NCBI GenBank assembly: GCA_032622095.1
Contig: CP136066.1
Span: 104,619,319-104,683,318, forward strand
Direction: 5' to 3'
DNA: 64,000 nt
Source: Siphonodentalium dalli
Taxonomy: Eukaryota; Mollusca; Scaphopoda; Gadilida; Siphonodentaliidae
Shown here: positions 1 to 10,620 of the stretch, piece after piece
Layout: the number at the start of each line of letters is the position of its first letter
Numbering within the stretch: position 1 is the first letter of the stretch
The notes under the pieces: generated by a model
Told to the model about the DNA's origin: nothing
Seen by the model: only the letters and a program-made list of their open reading frames with translations
The model's database searches: none
Made by a program: the position numbers and the translations under genes

Positions 1-165
1 AGACGTATCTGCGGGCTTGACTTCCGTGATTACCTTGCTCGTGGCATACTGACAAACAGGTTGCTTTCTGCTTCATCAACCTTTGAACAAATTTATCAAG
101 GAGTATCCCATTGCACGTTATTCTCGTATAAGGCACAACTTAGTGTACAGCAATATGCAATGTAG
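1..165 (+). other. open reading stretch cut by window edge
   Basis: Frame 1 is open from the first base for 54 codons and ends at TAG (163-165). The translation begins RRICGLDFRDYLARG and has no motif I recognise. It could be the tail of a retroelement ORF or a last exon, or it could be chance. Nothing upstream is visible to decide. Confidence 0.15.
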
Positions 166-258
166 TGATGTTAACTTCTCTTCCTGGGCAGACCTTATAT
201 CCACTTTTAGCGGAAAATATAGCAATTATGTCTAGATAAGCCATACTTCGTATACAGC

Positions 259-280
259 CATACTTCGTTTACGAAGTATG
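259..280. repeat. short perfect hairpin, CATACTTCGT arms
   Basis: Two 10-bp arms, CATACTTCGT and ACGAAGTATG, flank a TT centre. The left arm is repeated directly upstream at about 242-251. It may be a relic of a foldback element. No function is evident. Confidence 0.5.
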
Positions 281-436
281 TAGTACACGTACATTAACGA
301 AAGTGTCGATATGATATCGGGACGTTCCACCTGTATAATCTCACTTCCAATGTGTTATGGGCTATATGCCACGTGTTTCCATACTTGTGACAATGTTTGA
401 CGGAACGTAATGTGCAGAAATACGTAAATGAACATG

Positions 437-925
437 TTTAATGGCACGGGCGGCGTTCGTTGCAGAAATATTCATATTTGTTCAAATCGCCATCAACAGA
501 AGGAATATTAAAATATATATAGTTGTGTTCATATGTCAAACACAATAAGCGCGTAAATGATATATTGTCGTCAAGACGTACGATGGTGTACGTAGACAAG
601 AGCCTGCTCGTGTTACAGAAGTTGTGTTACAGAAGTTGTGCTTCTGTTTACATAACATAGCGCAATTATATTGGTTATTCACACAAAAATGATATAAACG
701 CTCTTTATTATTTCCATATCAGGAAAACATTAACAAATAACGCTCTTTATGTTTACCATATCCGGATCTAAACAAAAGCCAGGTAACGTAACGTTTTGCC
801 ATATTTCTGATTGGTATAAGAACAAGGTATGTCTATATTTTACTAGTATTTCTGTTTATGGCGGATTTTGACGGAGGTGAATATTTTAACAGCATACCCA
901 GCGCCAACACCGCCCGTATCTTTAA
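437..925 (+). mobile_element. TTTAA-bounded short DNA element, copy 1
   Basis: This is a 489-bp unit starting TTTAATGGCACGGGCGGCG and ending CGCCCGTATCTTTAA, so the ends are inverted. A full-length inverted copy lies at 52,837-53,337 and aligns throughout, for example at the internal segment ATGATATAAACGCTCTTTAT. There is no coding capacity. The ends could be TTAA target duplications plus a GGCACGGG terminus, or TTTAA may belong to the terminus itself. It is a non-autonomous DNA transposon (MITE) of unassigned superfamily. A small internal duplication of GTTACAGAAGTTGTG lies near 615-640. Confidence 0.65.
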
Positions 926-1309
926 CGACATGGGTTCTATAGAGCGCTGTAACGCATGTCTTGCTCTTGTTCTAAGACGTTCTAAATAGTATTGTGTTAT
1001 CAGTCATTAGTGAAGGCCAACCAATGAACCACCGGTTGCTTTTCGACAGGCTTTTCTCTGGTTTGGTCAGAAATTCATAATATTGTGTCCCGATGATCGC
1101 TCGCATTTCAAACTACTACGGTAGGGCGATCGTAGTTGTAATCATCTTACTCTAAGATCGCACGACTTAGTGTGCAAGAGACTCGAAAACATTATAGGAA
1201 ACAACGTCTGATGAGAGAGACACAAAACCCACCGCTCAGACACAATCTCAGACCAAATACCTCAATATGATATCTCGCAGCGATTTTTTCGTTCAACAAA
1301 CGACAATTG
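926..1309. other. unassigned intergenic sequence
   Basis: No open frame of note, no clear repeat unit and no RNA signature. The only local feature is an imperfect palindrome near 1,115-1,145 around GGGCGATCGTAG. Confidence 0.5.
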
Positions 1310-1480
1310 CCTGTTTGCTGAATTTATTGTCCAAACATTTCCCACCAATGAAATTGAATCCTTCTACACTTGTCATTTCGCCTATTTGTCGTCTGTTTCA
1401 CACTTCTTGAGCATCTCTCCAAATGAACAATATACCATTCGAATTTATACTTTTTAACTTGGTGAGAGATTCCGTTTTGT
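1310..1480 (+). repeat. protein-like dispersed repeat R, copy 1
   Basis: This stretch aligns with the reverse complement of 2,402-2,600 and of 56,010-56,165. Translated on the plus strand it reads AEFIVQTFPTNEIESF, while copy 2 reads QLIIRTFPTDEYESF. The similarity therefore survives at the amino-acid level. It may be a decayed coding piece of an element or simply a shared repeat. The family is not recognised. Confidence 0.5.
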
Positions 1481-1547
1481 AAAGAAATTGTTAAATTCGA
1501 CACTCCACGTCATTCCTCTCCCCCGTATGGCTCACTCCACCCCACTG

Positions 1548-1856
1548 CCTGTTCTCCCGAAAACCGATTATCTGCTTATAATATAATCTGTCGACAGTCT
1601 GCTTGGAATCGACTCATAATGTCTTCAGTATACGTTCAGTGTGTGCGGACAACGAAACAAATACACAAATTCACGACATATCAGGTGTACGCTCTTTAAA
1701 AATGTGTTTTCACTGTGGCCCGCGCAATAAAACATAATAACGGATATGAATCCATTATCTGCTTATTTCAGAGTGAAATACAATTTGAACCTATTTCCAA
1801 GTATAGGTCGATTATGTGCGCATTTGTACGAGGATATGTTATTGGAGGTGAAAGTC
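1548..1856 (+). repeat. dispersed repeat A (TGTTCTCCC...ATATGTT), copy 1
   Basis: It starts near TGTTCTCCCGAAAA and ends near CGAGGATATGTT. Two more copies in the same orientation lie at 15,243-15,585 and 37,383-37,660. Shared blocks include GATTATGTGCGCATTT, GGTGTACGCTCTTTAA and GTGGCCCGCGC. No inverted termini are visible and there is no ORF. It may be a non-autonomous element without inverted ends or a fragment of a larger repeat. Confidence 0.6.
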
Positions 1857-2168
1857 GGAATAAACTGATAGTTCCTGATAAAACAATGGATATGAACCAC
1901 AGTTTTACAAAACTATTATTCGTGCATAAGGTCAATATATCGAGATGCTCGTACTACCACTTGATATAACAATGACACTGGCGCGAGATAACCCTGATAA
2001 AATTGCATAGATATATTGCGTATATCGAGGTAAATAACACATGTTCCATTATCAATCTGTAACGGCTGGGTTCAATGTTTGTGCAGCAATGGAATGTCGA
2101 CGGCCGAAACGCCATTGTTTTTGGTTAACAAGAACACGCGGACGCAACGTCTCACCGCAACACGACCA
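1857..2168. other. unassigned sequence
   Basis: A short AT-rich stretch between repeat A and the piggyBac-like MITE. I see no gene, RNA or repeat signal. Confidence 0.4.
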
Positions 2169-2172
2169 TTAA

Positions 2173-2397
2173 CCCTTCCATGACTGGAGCTTCCTAAATA
2201 TTTGCAAAAACCCTGTGCCAATGCATTCTCTTATATATTCGAGTCGCCCATTGTCATAACAATATTTCCCTTGATCTTGTAATCCAGTGCATTCTCTTAT
2301 ATGTGCGAGGTTCCCTATGGGAGACTCGCATATATATGAGAATGCATTGGCACAGGGTATTCAATGCTGCACCAGCGCAGCCCCCGTCATAAAAGGG
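2173..2397. mobile_element. piggyBac-like MITE with TTAA target duplication
   Basis: TTAA at 2,169-2,172 and 2,398-2,401 flank a 225-bp unit that starts CCCTTCCATGACTGG and ends CCCGTCATAAAAGGG. TTAA target duplications followed by a CCC-starting inverted terminus are the hallmark of the piggyBac superfamily. Subterminal arms CCCTGTGCCAATGCATTCTC and their reverse complement form a longer foldback. There is no ORF, so it would depend on a transposase elsewhere. The 3' end recurs at 44,140-44,185. Confidence 0.8.
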
Positions 2398-2401
2398 TTA
2401 A

Positions 2402-2600
2402 GCTTTCTATACTAAGTGGTTTCTCCCATTCAGTTATAACGGTATACATTCGAATGATACATTATTCATTTGGACGGATGTTCGAGATAAATAAGCAGAA
2501 GGCAGTCAGTCAGACGATTAGAGCTGAATGATTCATATTCGTCGGTGGGAAATGTTCTGATAATAAGTTGGCCGACATATTTTTTTGCTGAACTGTTTAT
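2402..2600 (-). repeat. protein-like dispersed repeat R, copy 2
   Basis: This is inverted relative to copy 1 (1,310-1,480). The match includes CATTCGAATGATACATTATTCATTTGG against the reverse complement of 1,405-1,445. A reverse-strand open frame running to about 2,786 contains RTFPTDEYESF. Copy 3 is at 56,010-56,165. Confidence 0.5.
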
Positions 2601-3133
2601 CTGAACGTTTCCTAACACATGGTTAACACAGCAGAAAGCGCCGTTGTACGTGTGTGTATTGTTCGTAAACTGCGTCACGTTCGAGGGCGAAAATTCTGAA
2701 CCATAATATTCATGTCTGTCGTAATATTTACGTAAGGATGTTCGAAAGCATGAGCGGAACAAAATGGTGTTATTTTCATATACCACTGGTGGGGTTGTGA
2801 TCCATACCGGATAGAACCCTAATCTGTATAGTCCAAATCAGCAAAGAACCGTTCCCTCCCCGCCAAATGATCGGGAAATGCTGCCATTAGTGAACTTAAA
2901 AGGCACGTTATTTTCAGCCTCCATCATAACATAATGTTTGATGAAAATAATCCACAAATATATTAATTAGCAATAAACAGACGATATACACTCCAAAAGG
3001 TCAAATAAAGTATTCTATACACGTATACTGATCAGCTGTTTTGTAACATTAATGCATAGTTACGGTCATAGTTATATTTGATACCATACCAAACTGATAT
3101 GCTGGGCACTTCTCTGTTGCACACTTCGGTCAA
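2601..3133. other. unassigned AT-rich sequence
   Basis: It holds the upstream part of the reverse-strand open frame mentioned for repeat R, then AT-rich sequence without recognisable motifs. Confidence 0.4.
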
Positions 3134-3540
3134 AGACGTTGTTCGAAGGTCTCCGTTGGGGTGTCAACACTGAAATTTATAATTGCACCTCTTGAACCAG
3201 CCAAAACTCCCACGCTCACGTATTTCCATGTGCATCCCCTCCCCCTTTGATTCAAACTTTCCAACTAGTACCCCAAACTCATTAATTGTTGGAAATTTCT
3301 ATCCAACTTGACATACCCCCAAGGTTGAAAAATTGCGAAATGACGGCTATTTCAGTCCAAAGTTAGAAACATATTCTGCCGTTTGTTTAAAAACAACATA
3401 TTCCCCACTCATAGTACTGATTGAACATTCAAACGATTTCAACCTATATGTGGAGTAAAATTTCCAAATAATGTTATGTCAGGCTTGAAATTGCCAACTG
3501 TTGAAAATACCCACTTGTCGCTACGCCCCTGACTTCGGTA
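3134..3540 (+). repeat. TTGGAAATT-family repeat, copy 1
   Basis: The 5' part, GAAGGTCTCCGTTGGGGTGTCAACA, recurs near 19,874. The body carries GTTGGAAATTTCTATCCAAC and related semi-palindromes also seen at 20,460-20,650, 22,430-22,500, 61,960-62,030 and 63,405-63,480. It is a moderately old dispersed repeat with no coding frame. Confidence 0.5.
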
Positions 3541-3951
3541 AACGGTCTTGTTTATTATATGGCGACAGCTTTCACGGCTTTAGTAAATGTTCAGACACAT
3601 GTATAGTCAACATATTAGTATTTAGTGTACGTACCCAATTCTACCGACATGTACATTGTATGTTCATTCTCACGACATGACTGCTTTAAACAAATGTGGG
3701 TTCTGAAGGTTATGCACCACTAGAAATATGTTACATCCTATTTCACGCCTACAGTATATATACGTGTTATATACCAAATATGAGATTTATCCAACGAACA
3801 TGTTCATGTGATGTTTTGATGGTCATACATAAACCGACATTCAAAATATGCAGTTCACACTTATATTATTCACATTCCCCCACTTCTCCTCCCTGAACCG
3901 CATATCAGACACACCTCAGACACACCTCCATTATTGTTTATTACTCCACAG
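3541..3951. other. unassigned sequence
   Basis: A 66-codon open frame is present but has no features of a real gene. A short direct repeat CAGACACACCT lies near 3,907-3,928. Confidence 0.4.
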
Positions 3952-5690
3952 TAGATAGATAGATTTATTAGCATAAATACGCTCGTGAGGTGAGAGCCGT
4001 ATGCATGTATACATGATGATGACACAATGTAATGCATAAACACATTTTAACATAATACATATATACATCTATACAATAAATATTTCAACGCTATAGGTCA
4101 GTAATGTGTCAGTTGGTGTTTTGACGGATTGAGTACTAATTAGCTACAGTTATTAGTAGTCTAGCGAGCTATGAAAAAGTTGCTCATAGCTTTGCTGATC
4201 ACATTACTAGACTGTTCCTCGTCATTTCGCGTGATATATATACATTTCCTCAAGTCATTGGCTTCTGTGAACCAAATGTTTTTCTCTGCTAGTTTCTCGA
4301 AAAGGCCTTTTCTCATTTCATTATGTTTTTCACAATAAAGAAATGCTTTTCATCTTCAACGGATCCTGAGTCACAATATTTGTATACTCGTCCAATAGCA
4401 GTCGTTGGGGGCCGTTTATGTCTGCCTTTTTGAATTGTCAATGCGTGAGAACTAAATCGAAATCTACGAAATTGTTCTCGTTCTTTTATTGACTTTGTTG
4501 TATTTAGTAAATACGGTTCAAATCAGAATACGATTTTGAAATGTTGGTATGTTCTCAATTTGCTGTGTGGATCCTTCTCGCTAACAATATATGTGTTTAT
4601 GCATTCATTTTTCATTCTTTCCGTGACATGATTAACGTAGTAGTCTAAGATATGCACAATACATCCATTCGGTTCATTCAATGTTGCAATATAATTTTCC
4701 TTCATTGATCGAAGTGAGGGTTTAGATGTGTCCGATGCACTAGATCGGAAAGCTTCACGGATAATTGAGTTGGGGTGGCCTAGCTTCACTGACAATTTTT
4801 AAGAATGTAAGCGCTTGAGATATGCAGTCTACGTATATCGGGTATTCGCCAAGTTCTAGTATAACTGTGTGATTGACGGCCTTTGACCCTACACCGAGTA
4901 TTATTTTGCAGAAGATTAAATGTATCTTCTCTGTGGGTGTTTTATCATTACGTGAAATATCTGGAACCCATATTTGTTTCCGTACAGCAAGATCGGTTTC
5001 ACCAGAGTGTTGACAAGTTTGATTGCCATGCAGGGTATAGGTAGATTACATCGATTAGTCTATTGTCGTCATAATTTGTTAATACCTTTAAGTGCTTTGT
5101 TGCTCAAAGCCTGTTGTTCGAGTTTGGACTTTCCGTGTTTCGCAAATAATAACCTAGATATATAAACTGGTAAACAAAATTTCAACTCACGTCTTAAAAT
5201 TTGAAAGAGGGGTCCACAATGGAATGATGATTTAGTACCATCACCTCAGTCTTGTTGATGTTAATTGACATTATATTATTGTTTGAATATTCAACAACTT
5301 TATTAAGAGATCTGCAAACATAAGATGATTTATTTTGTATTGCTGTAGAGTACACGAGCCACATGCTTCGTCAAAGCAATATCTTAAAGAGCGTAGGTGA
5401 CAGTGGACACCCTGCCTCACTCCTACTGTCGACAAAAAAGGCTCTGACATACCTTGAGAAGTTTTGACAATGTAATTACTTGAAGAGTACATTGAGCGTA
5501 AAGTTTCTAAAGTATTGCCCACTTTTAGTAGATTTGCCAGTTTCTTGAATACCTCCCTGTTTATTGAATCAAATGCTTTTTTGAAGTCAATAAACGCGAG
5601 ATAAATCGGCTTATTTTTGTTTTTATATTTGTCAATGATAGACCAGTATAAACATAAGGCCGGATTCGTCATCTCCGATTTAAACCTCCT
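3952..5690 (-). pseudogene. LINE retrotransposon, decayed reverse transcriptase
   Basis: This is a reverse-strand non-LTR retrotransposon relic. Its 3' end is a TAGA microsatellite tail (3,952-3,966) next to AATAAATC and a GCTC...GAGC stem. Reading inward on the minus strand, the C-terminal region gives FRFSSHALTIQKGRHKRPP and VEDEKHFF, a typical LINE C-terminal module. Palm motif A, LAFIDFKKAFDSINRE, lies near 5,570-5,610. Motif B, VRQG, is followed by a frameshift, and the FADD box is degraded to FADLL. Several stops and frameshifts make it non-functional. It is 5'-truncated where the GTCC-array element begins. The layout resembles I/RTE-X-like elements, but clade assignment needs a tree. 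Confidence 0.85.
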
Positions 5691-5691
5691 A

Positions 5692-6373
5692 GTTATACCC
5701 CCATATAAAATGGGGGGTGTACTGGATTGTCTGCGTCTGTCCGTCCGTCCGTCACACTTTCTCCTTCCGCCCGTCCGTCCGTCCGTCCGTCCGACCTCAT
5801 AACTCGAACAACTATGAACCGATTTCAATAATTTTGTGTATGCAATCTCCTTAGGACCGCATCACCGCATGATGCTAATTGCGGTGCGGTCCGACTTTCT
5901 GTTTTTAAGTTACGCCTTACTTTTTGACTTATTTTGACTTATAAAATTCTGTCCGACTTAATAACTTTAACAAATATGAACCGATTTAAATAATTTTTGG
6001 TATACATGCTTCTCACAACACCCTCTCTACATGATGCGGCTCATTGTTGGCTCGGACTGTTTTTCCTAATATTACACTTCATTTTCGACTTATTTTGACT
6101 TAGAAAATTTTGGGATTTTTTTGTGTGTGGATGCTATCAAGTTAGGATATTTTCCGGAACTTTCTTCGAATATGGGTTCGGAACAATGATTTTTACCACA
6201 GTTTTGGGTCCGTCCGTCTTTTTCTCTCTACAAGCTTCTTGCGACACCATATCGATATTATTAATCCAAATTTTTCTTTAAAGTTATAAATCTTTTTTGT
6301 TGGGTTTAAGGATAATGCGGGTTGAATTTGCCACGGTGGGGTATGCTAGCACGCGAGTGCACACCTCTTGTTT
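5692..6373 (+). repeat. GTCC-array repeat element, copy 1
   Basis: It starts with the palindrome TACCCCCATATAAAATGGGGG, followed by CTGTCCGTCCGTCCGTCACA and a second GTCC array. Then come two diverged copies of a unit with AACTATGAACCGATTT and TTTTGACTTATTTTGACTT (5,800-5,950 and 5,960-6,120). Similar GTCC arrays followed by CACACTTT occur at 27,960. It appears inserted into a TTTAAACC-type element: GCCGGATTCGTCATCTCC just upstream (5,660) and CTGGTTTAAACC just downstream match the unit at 16,028-16,690. Open frames across the array (RTDGRTGGRR) are artefacts of the repeat. Confidence 0.6.
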
Positions 6374-7129
6374 AAGCCTGGTTTAAACCTACATTGGTGG
6401 TCCAGCCAAACCTGGTCTAAGTGGGCGTTTTTGTCGTTCAGTTTGTTTCCGGCTAATTGACAACTCGATTAGGTGATATGAGCATGCAGTCAAACAACCC
6501 TCTTACCAATCGGACAAAATGACAGGCCGATATAATGGTTATTGACACGCCTTAAATTATCGCGAACGCGTGCACGCTCATTTGATTTATTCATTGAGAA
6601 ATAAGTATCGCTCATGGACCATTAAGGTCTCTGAGCATGATTTTCACGCGCTGTTCATTACTTTGTGATAGATTTTCTGCAAGATGATTTACCATCAAAG
6701 ACAAAATTTGGTGTATGTTCATGTATATCTGTATATAATATTTAAAGGATATAGGAGCTGTCTATATGTATGTCCGTGTGTCTGTTCGTAACTTTTCTCC
6801 CATATCCCTGGACCGAGTTCAACCAAATTAGGTGTGATGCTCGGGGCAACCAGGCGGATGGTACAACGTCGTTATGTTTTCAATTTTTTTATTTAAACAT
6901 AAGAACAATTTAATTAAAAAAAATGAAAATAATTGTGTTGTTAAATTGAGCAAGGAGTTGAATCTAACAAGAAACAAAATTTGAAATTTAAATTAATTTT
7001 TGTTTGTTCTAAATCTAATTAAATTAGTTTTTAAAATTAAAATGTTCAAATGATCAAAATGTGCGCAAAGGTGTCGCAGGCTCCTACAGCACAAAGGGGC
7101 TGCAGGCCCCTGGCGCTGAATAAAGAGAG
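6374..7129. other. mixed repeat sequence with hairpin and AT-rich tract
   Basis: It begins with the second half of a TTTAAACC-type element. A strong hairpin, GCTCATGGACC ATTAA GGTCTCTGAGC, lies at about 6,611-6,637 beside TTTATTTATTC on the plus strand. On the minus strand this resembles a LINE 3' end with AATAAA. GTATGTCCGTGTGTCTGTTCG near 6,755 resembles other GTCC-type repeats. An A/T-rich tract fills 6,880-7,040. Confidence 0.4.
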
Positions 7130-7616
7130 ATGTTTATTCCTCCAAATATGGAGACCATTATGGTACAATATATATATATATACAAAAGTTAACTGGAGAC
7201 AAATATACACAATATAATTTAACTTGAGAAGGCTCATTTGAAGTCGTTAGTTGTTAAGTATAACTTAGGTAAGGCCGTCCATCAAAGTGAGTACGTGCGG
7301 ACAGGCCGATCTGGTTCCTTATGTGATAATCAAAATATGAGGTCAGATGACTTTTCAGTCACCATACTGAAGACCGAAGAATCTATAAATATGTGTGTAT
7401 TATTCAGACCGCTCATAGTTCGCAAATGAAGCGGACGTATTGTACGAATAATAGCTTCTCGTCGCAGATGAGGTGAATTTCTGCACTGATGCATCCACCA
7501 AAGCAATAAGCTAAGAGGGTTTCTTCCGACATTGATTCTAAGAAGTTGAACACTGGTATTCCAAATCGATCAATTGTGGCCAGGTCGGGGGGTACCTCAC
7601 TAAACAAAGTATAAAG
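7130..7616 (-). pseudogene. LINE 3' fragment, C-terminal module
   Basis: A reverse-strand, strongly 5'-truncated LINE. The minus-strand peptide RFGIPVFNFLESMSEETLL...LICDEKLLFVQYVRF matches the C-terminus of the LINE at 61,155-61,808 (FGIPTFSFLDLLSPVGFL...LICDEKRLFIHCLIF). Both belong to one family. The 3' UTR ends in the hairpin CTCC ATATTT GGAG (7,139-7,153) followed by AATAAACATCTCTCTTTA. The 61-kb copy ends the same way. Confidence 0.75.
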
Positions 7617-9388
7617 CGGCAAACAAACAAACAACAAAAAATTTCAGTTAGTGCAACAAAGAAAATGGTATATTGGGTAACTCCCATACATGTATGTAAT
7701 TTTGTTTTGTATTATGTTTTATAATAAGTAAGAAATTTTGTAGTAAGACTGATCCAAGTCCACTGGATTCACGAGAATCGTTCTGACAGTGCAATGTATT
7801 TATGAACGGCCAAGAACATTTCAGTATTATCGCGGTCACTAATTAAGGGGTTTCCTATTACTATGTTTTCAAGGGTTATATTACCAAATTGTATCAAATT
7901 ATCGAATAGTTCCTGTCGTATTTGTGTATAATGAACACATTCAAAGATGTAGTGATAAGCATCTTCGATTGGGCTACCACACGCACACGATGGAGATAAA
8001 GCTATATAGTTATTTAATTTGTCGAGATTAAGATCGCTACAGCATCATCTGATTCTACAATGAAGAATGTTCAGTGTACGTTTACCTATATTATAGTACC
8101 TTGGCGGTCTTGGCATTTTCACCTCAATAGCATTTTTAAAAGGGTCGGTTTTTAAACACCTCTGCTCGGGTTTTAATTGATTCCACTCGTTAACACAGGA
8201 CGGGAAAAATGTTGCACGGAAACTGGGTGCCGCTCGAAAGGGAATAAAGTTGGTACCGTTCCTCAAGTTATAATCTGTTGAATCTTCTACTTTCTGTGGT
8301 AAGGCTTTTAGTAAATTATTTGGGGCGTTTCCGGTTGCGATTTTATGAAACAGTGTCATTATTTTTGACGTGTCGGCGTTCAGATAGTGTTTGCCAACCC
8401 ACTTCTGAGAGTAGGCGAACGTTGGGTACTGACCTTGTACAACCGGAAACTATTCGTGCGGCATCACACTGTAAGTTTTCCAATTTTGTGAGATGAATAT
8501 CGGCGGCACACGCCCAGACGGGGCTGGCATATTCTAGGATCGGTCTAATAAACGAGAAGTACATAAGTTCTAGAGTGTGGCGATTTAATATGTTCTTTAA
8601 TTTCCGTAACTGTGATAATCGGGATGATGCTTTCTTGTATATTGATAGTATGTGTATATCCCATTTGAAATTAACTTGTAATTCGACGCCTAAATGTTGG
8701 TGTGCTTGGGCAAAGCTCACCGGTGTCCCAGCAAAATCAAGGCAAGGGTGTTGGTTGTTTGCTCGGCTGAATAGAAGGGCGTTTGTTTTATCCGGATTGA
8801 AATTCACTAGCCACCTAGCGGCCCAGTCATGAAGGGAGTTTAAATCACAATTGAGATTTGTTTCAATATCTTCAGTAATAAGTGCGGTTTGCATTAAACA
8901 CGTGTCATCGGCGAACAGGCGTGTGACCAAAGTAATGATATCGGCTATGTCATTGATGTATATCAAAAATAGAGTAGGGCCGATAACCGACCCTTGAGGG
9001 ACACCAGCACCAATTGTTTTGTATGACGACAAGTCATTGTTAACCCTAACTCTCTGCATACGGATATGGAGATAACTACCGAACCACTTTAATAAGCTGC
9101 CAGAAATGCCATAGCTTTCAAGTTTCAGGAGTAGGCCGCGATGCCAAACTTTGTCAAACGCCTTTGAGACATCACAAAAAACGTCACAGGTTGTCAGACC
9201 ATCATCCGCCGCTTGCGATAATTTGTGATATATTTCTAATAGCTGTAATTCGGTAATATGTCCAGATAAGAAGCCAAATTGGTATTCATACAAGAGATTG
9301 TTGTCGTGCAAATGACTAAAGACCTTTTTAAATATGATTTTTTCGAAAACTTTGGCTATACAATTTAATCTGTTGAAACGGGTTTTTA
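7617..9388 (-). pseudogene. LINE retrotransposon, near-intact reverse transcriptase
   Basis: A reverse-strand CR1/jockey-type LINE that would reverse-transcribe its own RNA at the insertion site. From about 9,387 to 8,343 the frame reads from KVFEKIIF through the RT core. It has motif A (FCDVSKAFDKVWH), motif B (GVPQGSVIGPTLFLIYIND), motif C (RLFADDTCLM) and motif D (NPDKTNALLFSR), then HLGVEL. The thumb and C-terminal part continue in another frame (8,045-8,359), so there is one frameshift near 8,345. An in-frame TGA after CRIR (near 8,045) interrupts the reading, which then resumes to a C-terminal CxCGSPIEDAYHYIFEC motif and ends at 7,769. The TTTG-repeat tail is at 7,617-7,637. The endonuclease and ORF1 are missing because of 5' truncation. 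Confidence 0.9.
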
Positions 9389-10002
9389 TCTCAAAATGTG
9401 TTTTCGTGGTATTCTGATATTTTTCTTTGGAAATATTCTAAAATTTGGTGTCGAATCGGACAGTGAAGCTGTATATCGACGCAACTGATCAGGTATAGTT
9501 GTTGGCTGATATTGAGTATAAACTTACCCGACTGTATAATCCAGTGATAAGCACTCAGCGTAACTCGAGAGACAGCCTGAAGAAACCGTTTCCATTCAAG
9601 AACGATGAGCTCAATTGTACGAACACGCGCAATAAGTGGACGAAGCAGATAAGTATTCCGTGTATTTAAGACTGCTAATCGATACACGATTTGCACCTCT
9701 CGGATCATGGGGTCTGCATTGAGAAACAATCACGGGGCCATTAGAGCGACTGTGCGTTCAATGTCGGCGTATAGTTTCTCAATTGCTTCCTTCCATCAAG
9801 CCAATTAGTGACTTCCAGGTGATCATGTCATTATGTGTGAGTCCGGTGTGAGAGGACTTGATTATTCCGCCCAGGTCGAGGATAGCCTCGGATATCTCCG
9901 TTTGCTGACAAATGTGAAATAAGAATACTCATGGTTCCAAACACAGGGGAACAACTTCCACAAAGAGGTCTTTACGATTGTATTTTAAATGTTTCCTCTT
10001 TT
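9389..10002. other. unassigned; one reverse-strand open frame
   Basis: A 112-codon reverse-strand frame (9,391-9,729) is preceded on that strand by TTTCTCAATGCAG, a plausible splice acceptor. The peptide (for example PMIREVQIVYRLAVLNTRN) matches no family I know. The sequence abruptly ends the LINE at 9,388. It may be old repeat or unrelated host sequence. Confidence 0.2.
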
Positions 10003-10250
10003 TTAGATTAGATTTATTTGATGTAACAGGTCAACATGATACAAATGTACTACACGTACTGCAATTTCATACAATATATATAGCAATAAATATAATATAA
10101 TTATATCTGCAATTAATATATATGTTATATGTGAACATGAAGCATGAAGAAGAGCACACTGTTCTGTATTCATAGTGACCCAAATGCGGTCACTATATAT
10201 ATATATATGAATACCGAACATAACCAGACACAACCGAACATAAGTTCAAA
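10003..10250 (-). repeat. probable LINE 3' end with AATCT tail
   Basis: TAGATTAGATTTATTTG at the low-coordinate side is, on the minus strand, CAAATAAATCTAATCTA. That is an AATAAA-like signal followed by a short tandem tail, as in the other LINE ends of this window. No coding similarity was recognised in the remainder. Confidence 0.35.
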
Positions 10251-10254
10251 TAAG

Positions 10255-10620
10255 GGATATATACCGGGAATGTAAGAAATAAAGTGTAGGGGTGTGTAGG
10301 TAGATGTAAGGTAGTGATCGATATGAGAAGTTTGATGCAACTTGGGCTATTAAAAGTTATGTTATGTTATTGGTAATTTTATGCTATTACGCCGTCGGCA
10401 CACAAGCGAGAGTTCGTTGCGGATTTCTATGAATATCGAAGACAAATCGAAATAAAGGATATACATAAGGCAAATATATAAAAAAAAAATTATAGGGATG
10501 TGTAGGTAGATGTATGTTGGTGATTGATACATTTTGTGCAACTTGGGCTATTAAAAGTTATGTTATTTGCAGTTTTGTAATAACTTTTACGCCGTCGGCT
10601 AGGCGAGAGCTCGGCAATAC
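10255..10620 (+). repeat. tandem duplication, period about 206 bp
   Basis: Two diverged direct copies share TGTGTAGGTAGATGTA (10,293 and 10,499), CAACTTGGGCTATTAAAAGT and TTACGCCGTCGGC followed by GCGAGAG. There is no coding content. Confidence 0.7.

Noticed and set aside
5271-5828. 185-codon frame as an intact gene
   Set aside because: It joins GTCC-array sequence to a broken LINE reverse transcriptase; only the inner part is real, and it is a pseudogene.
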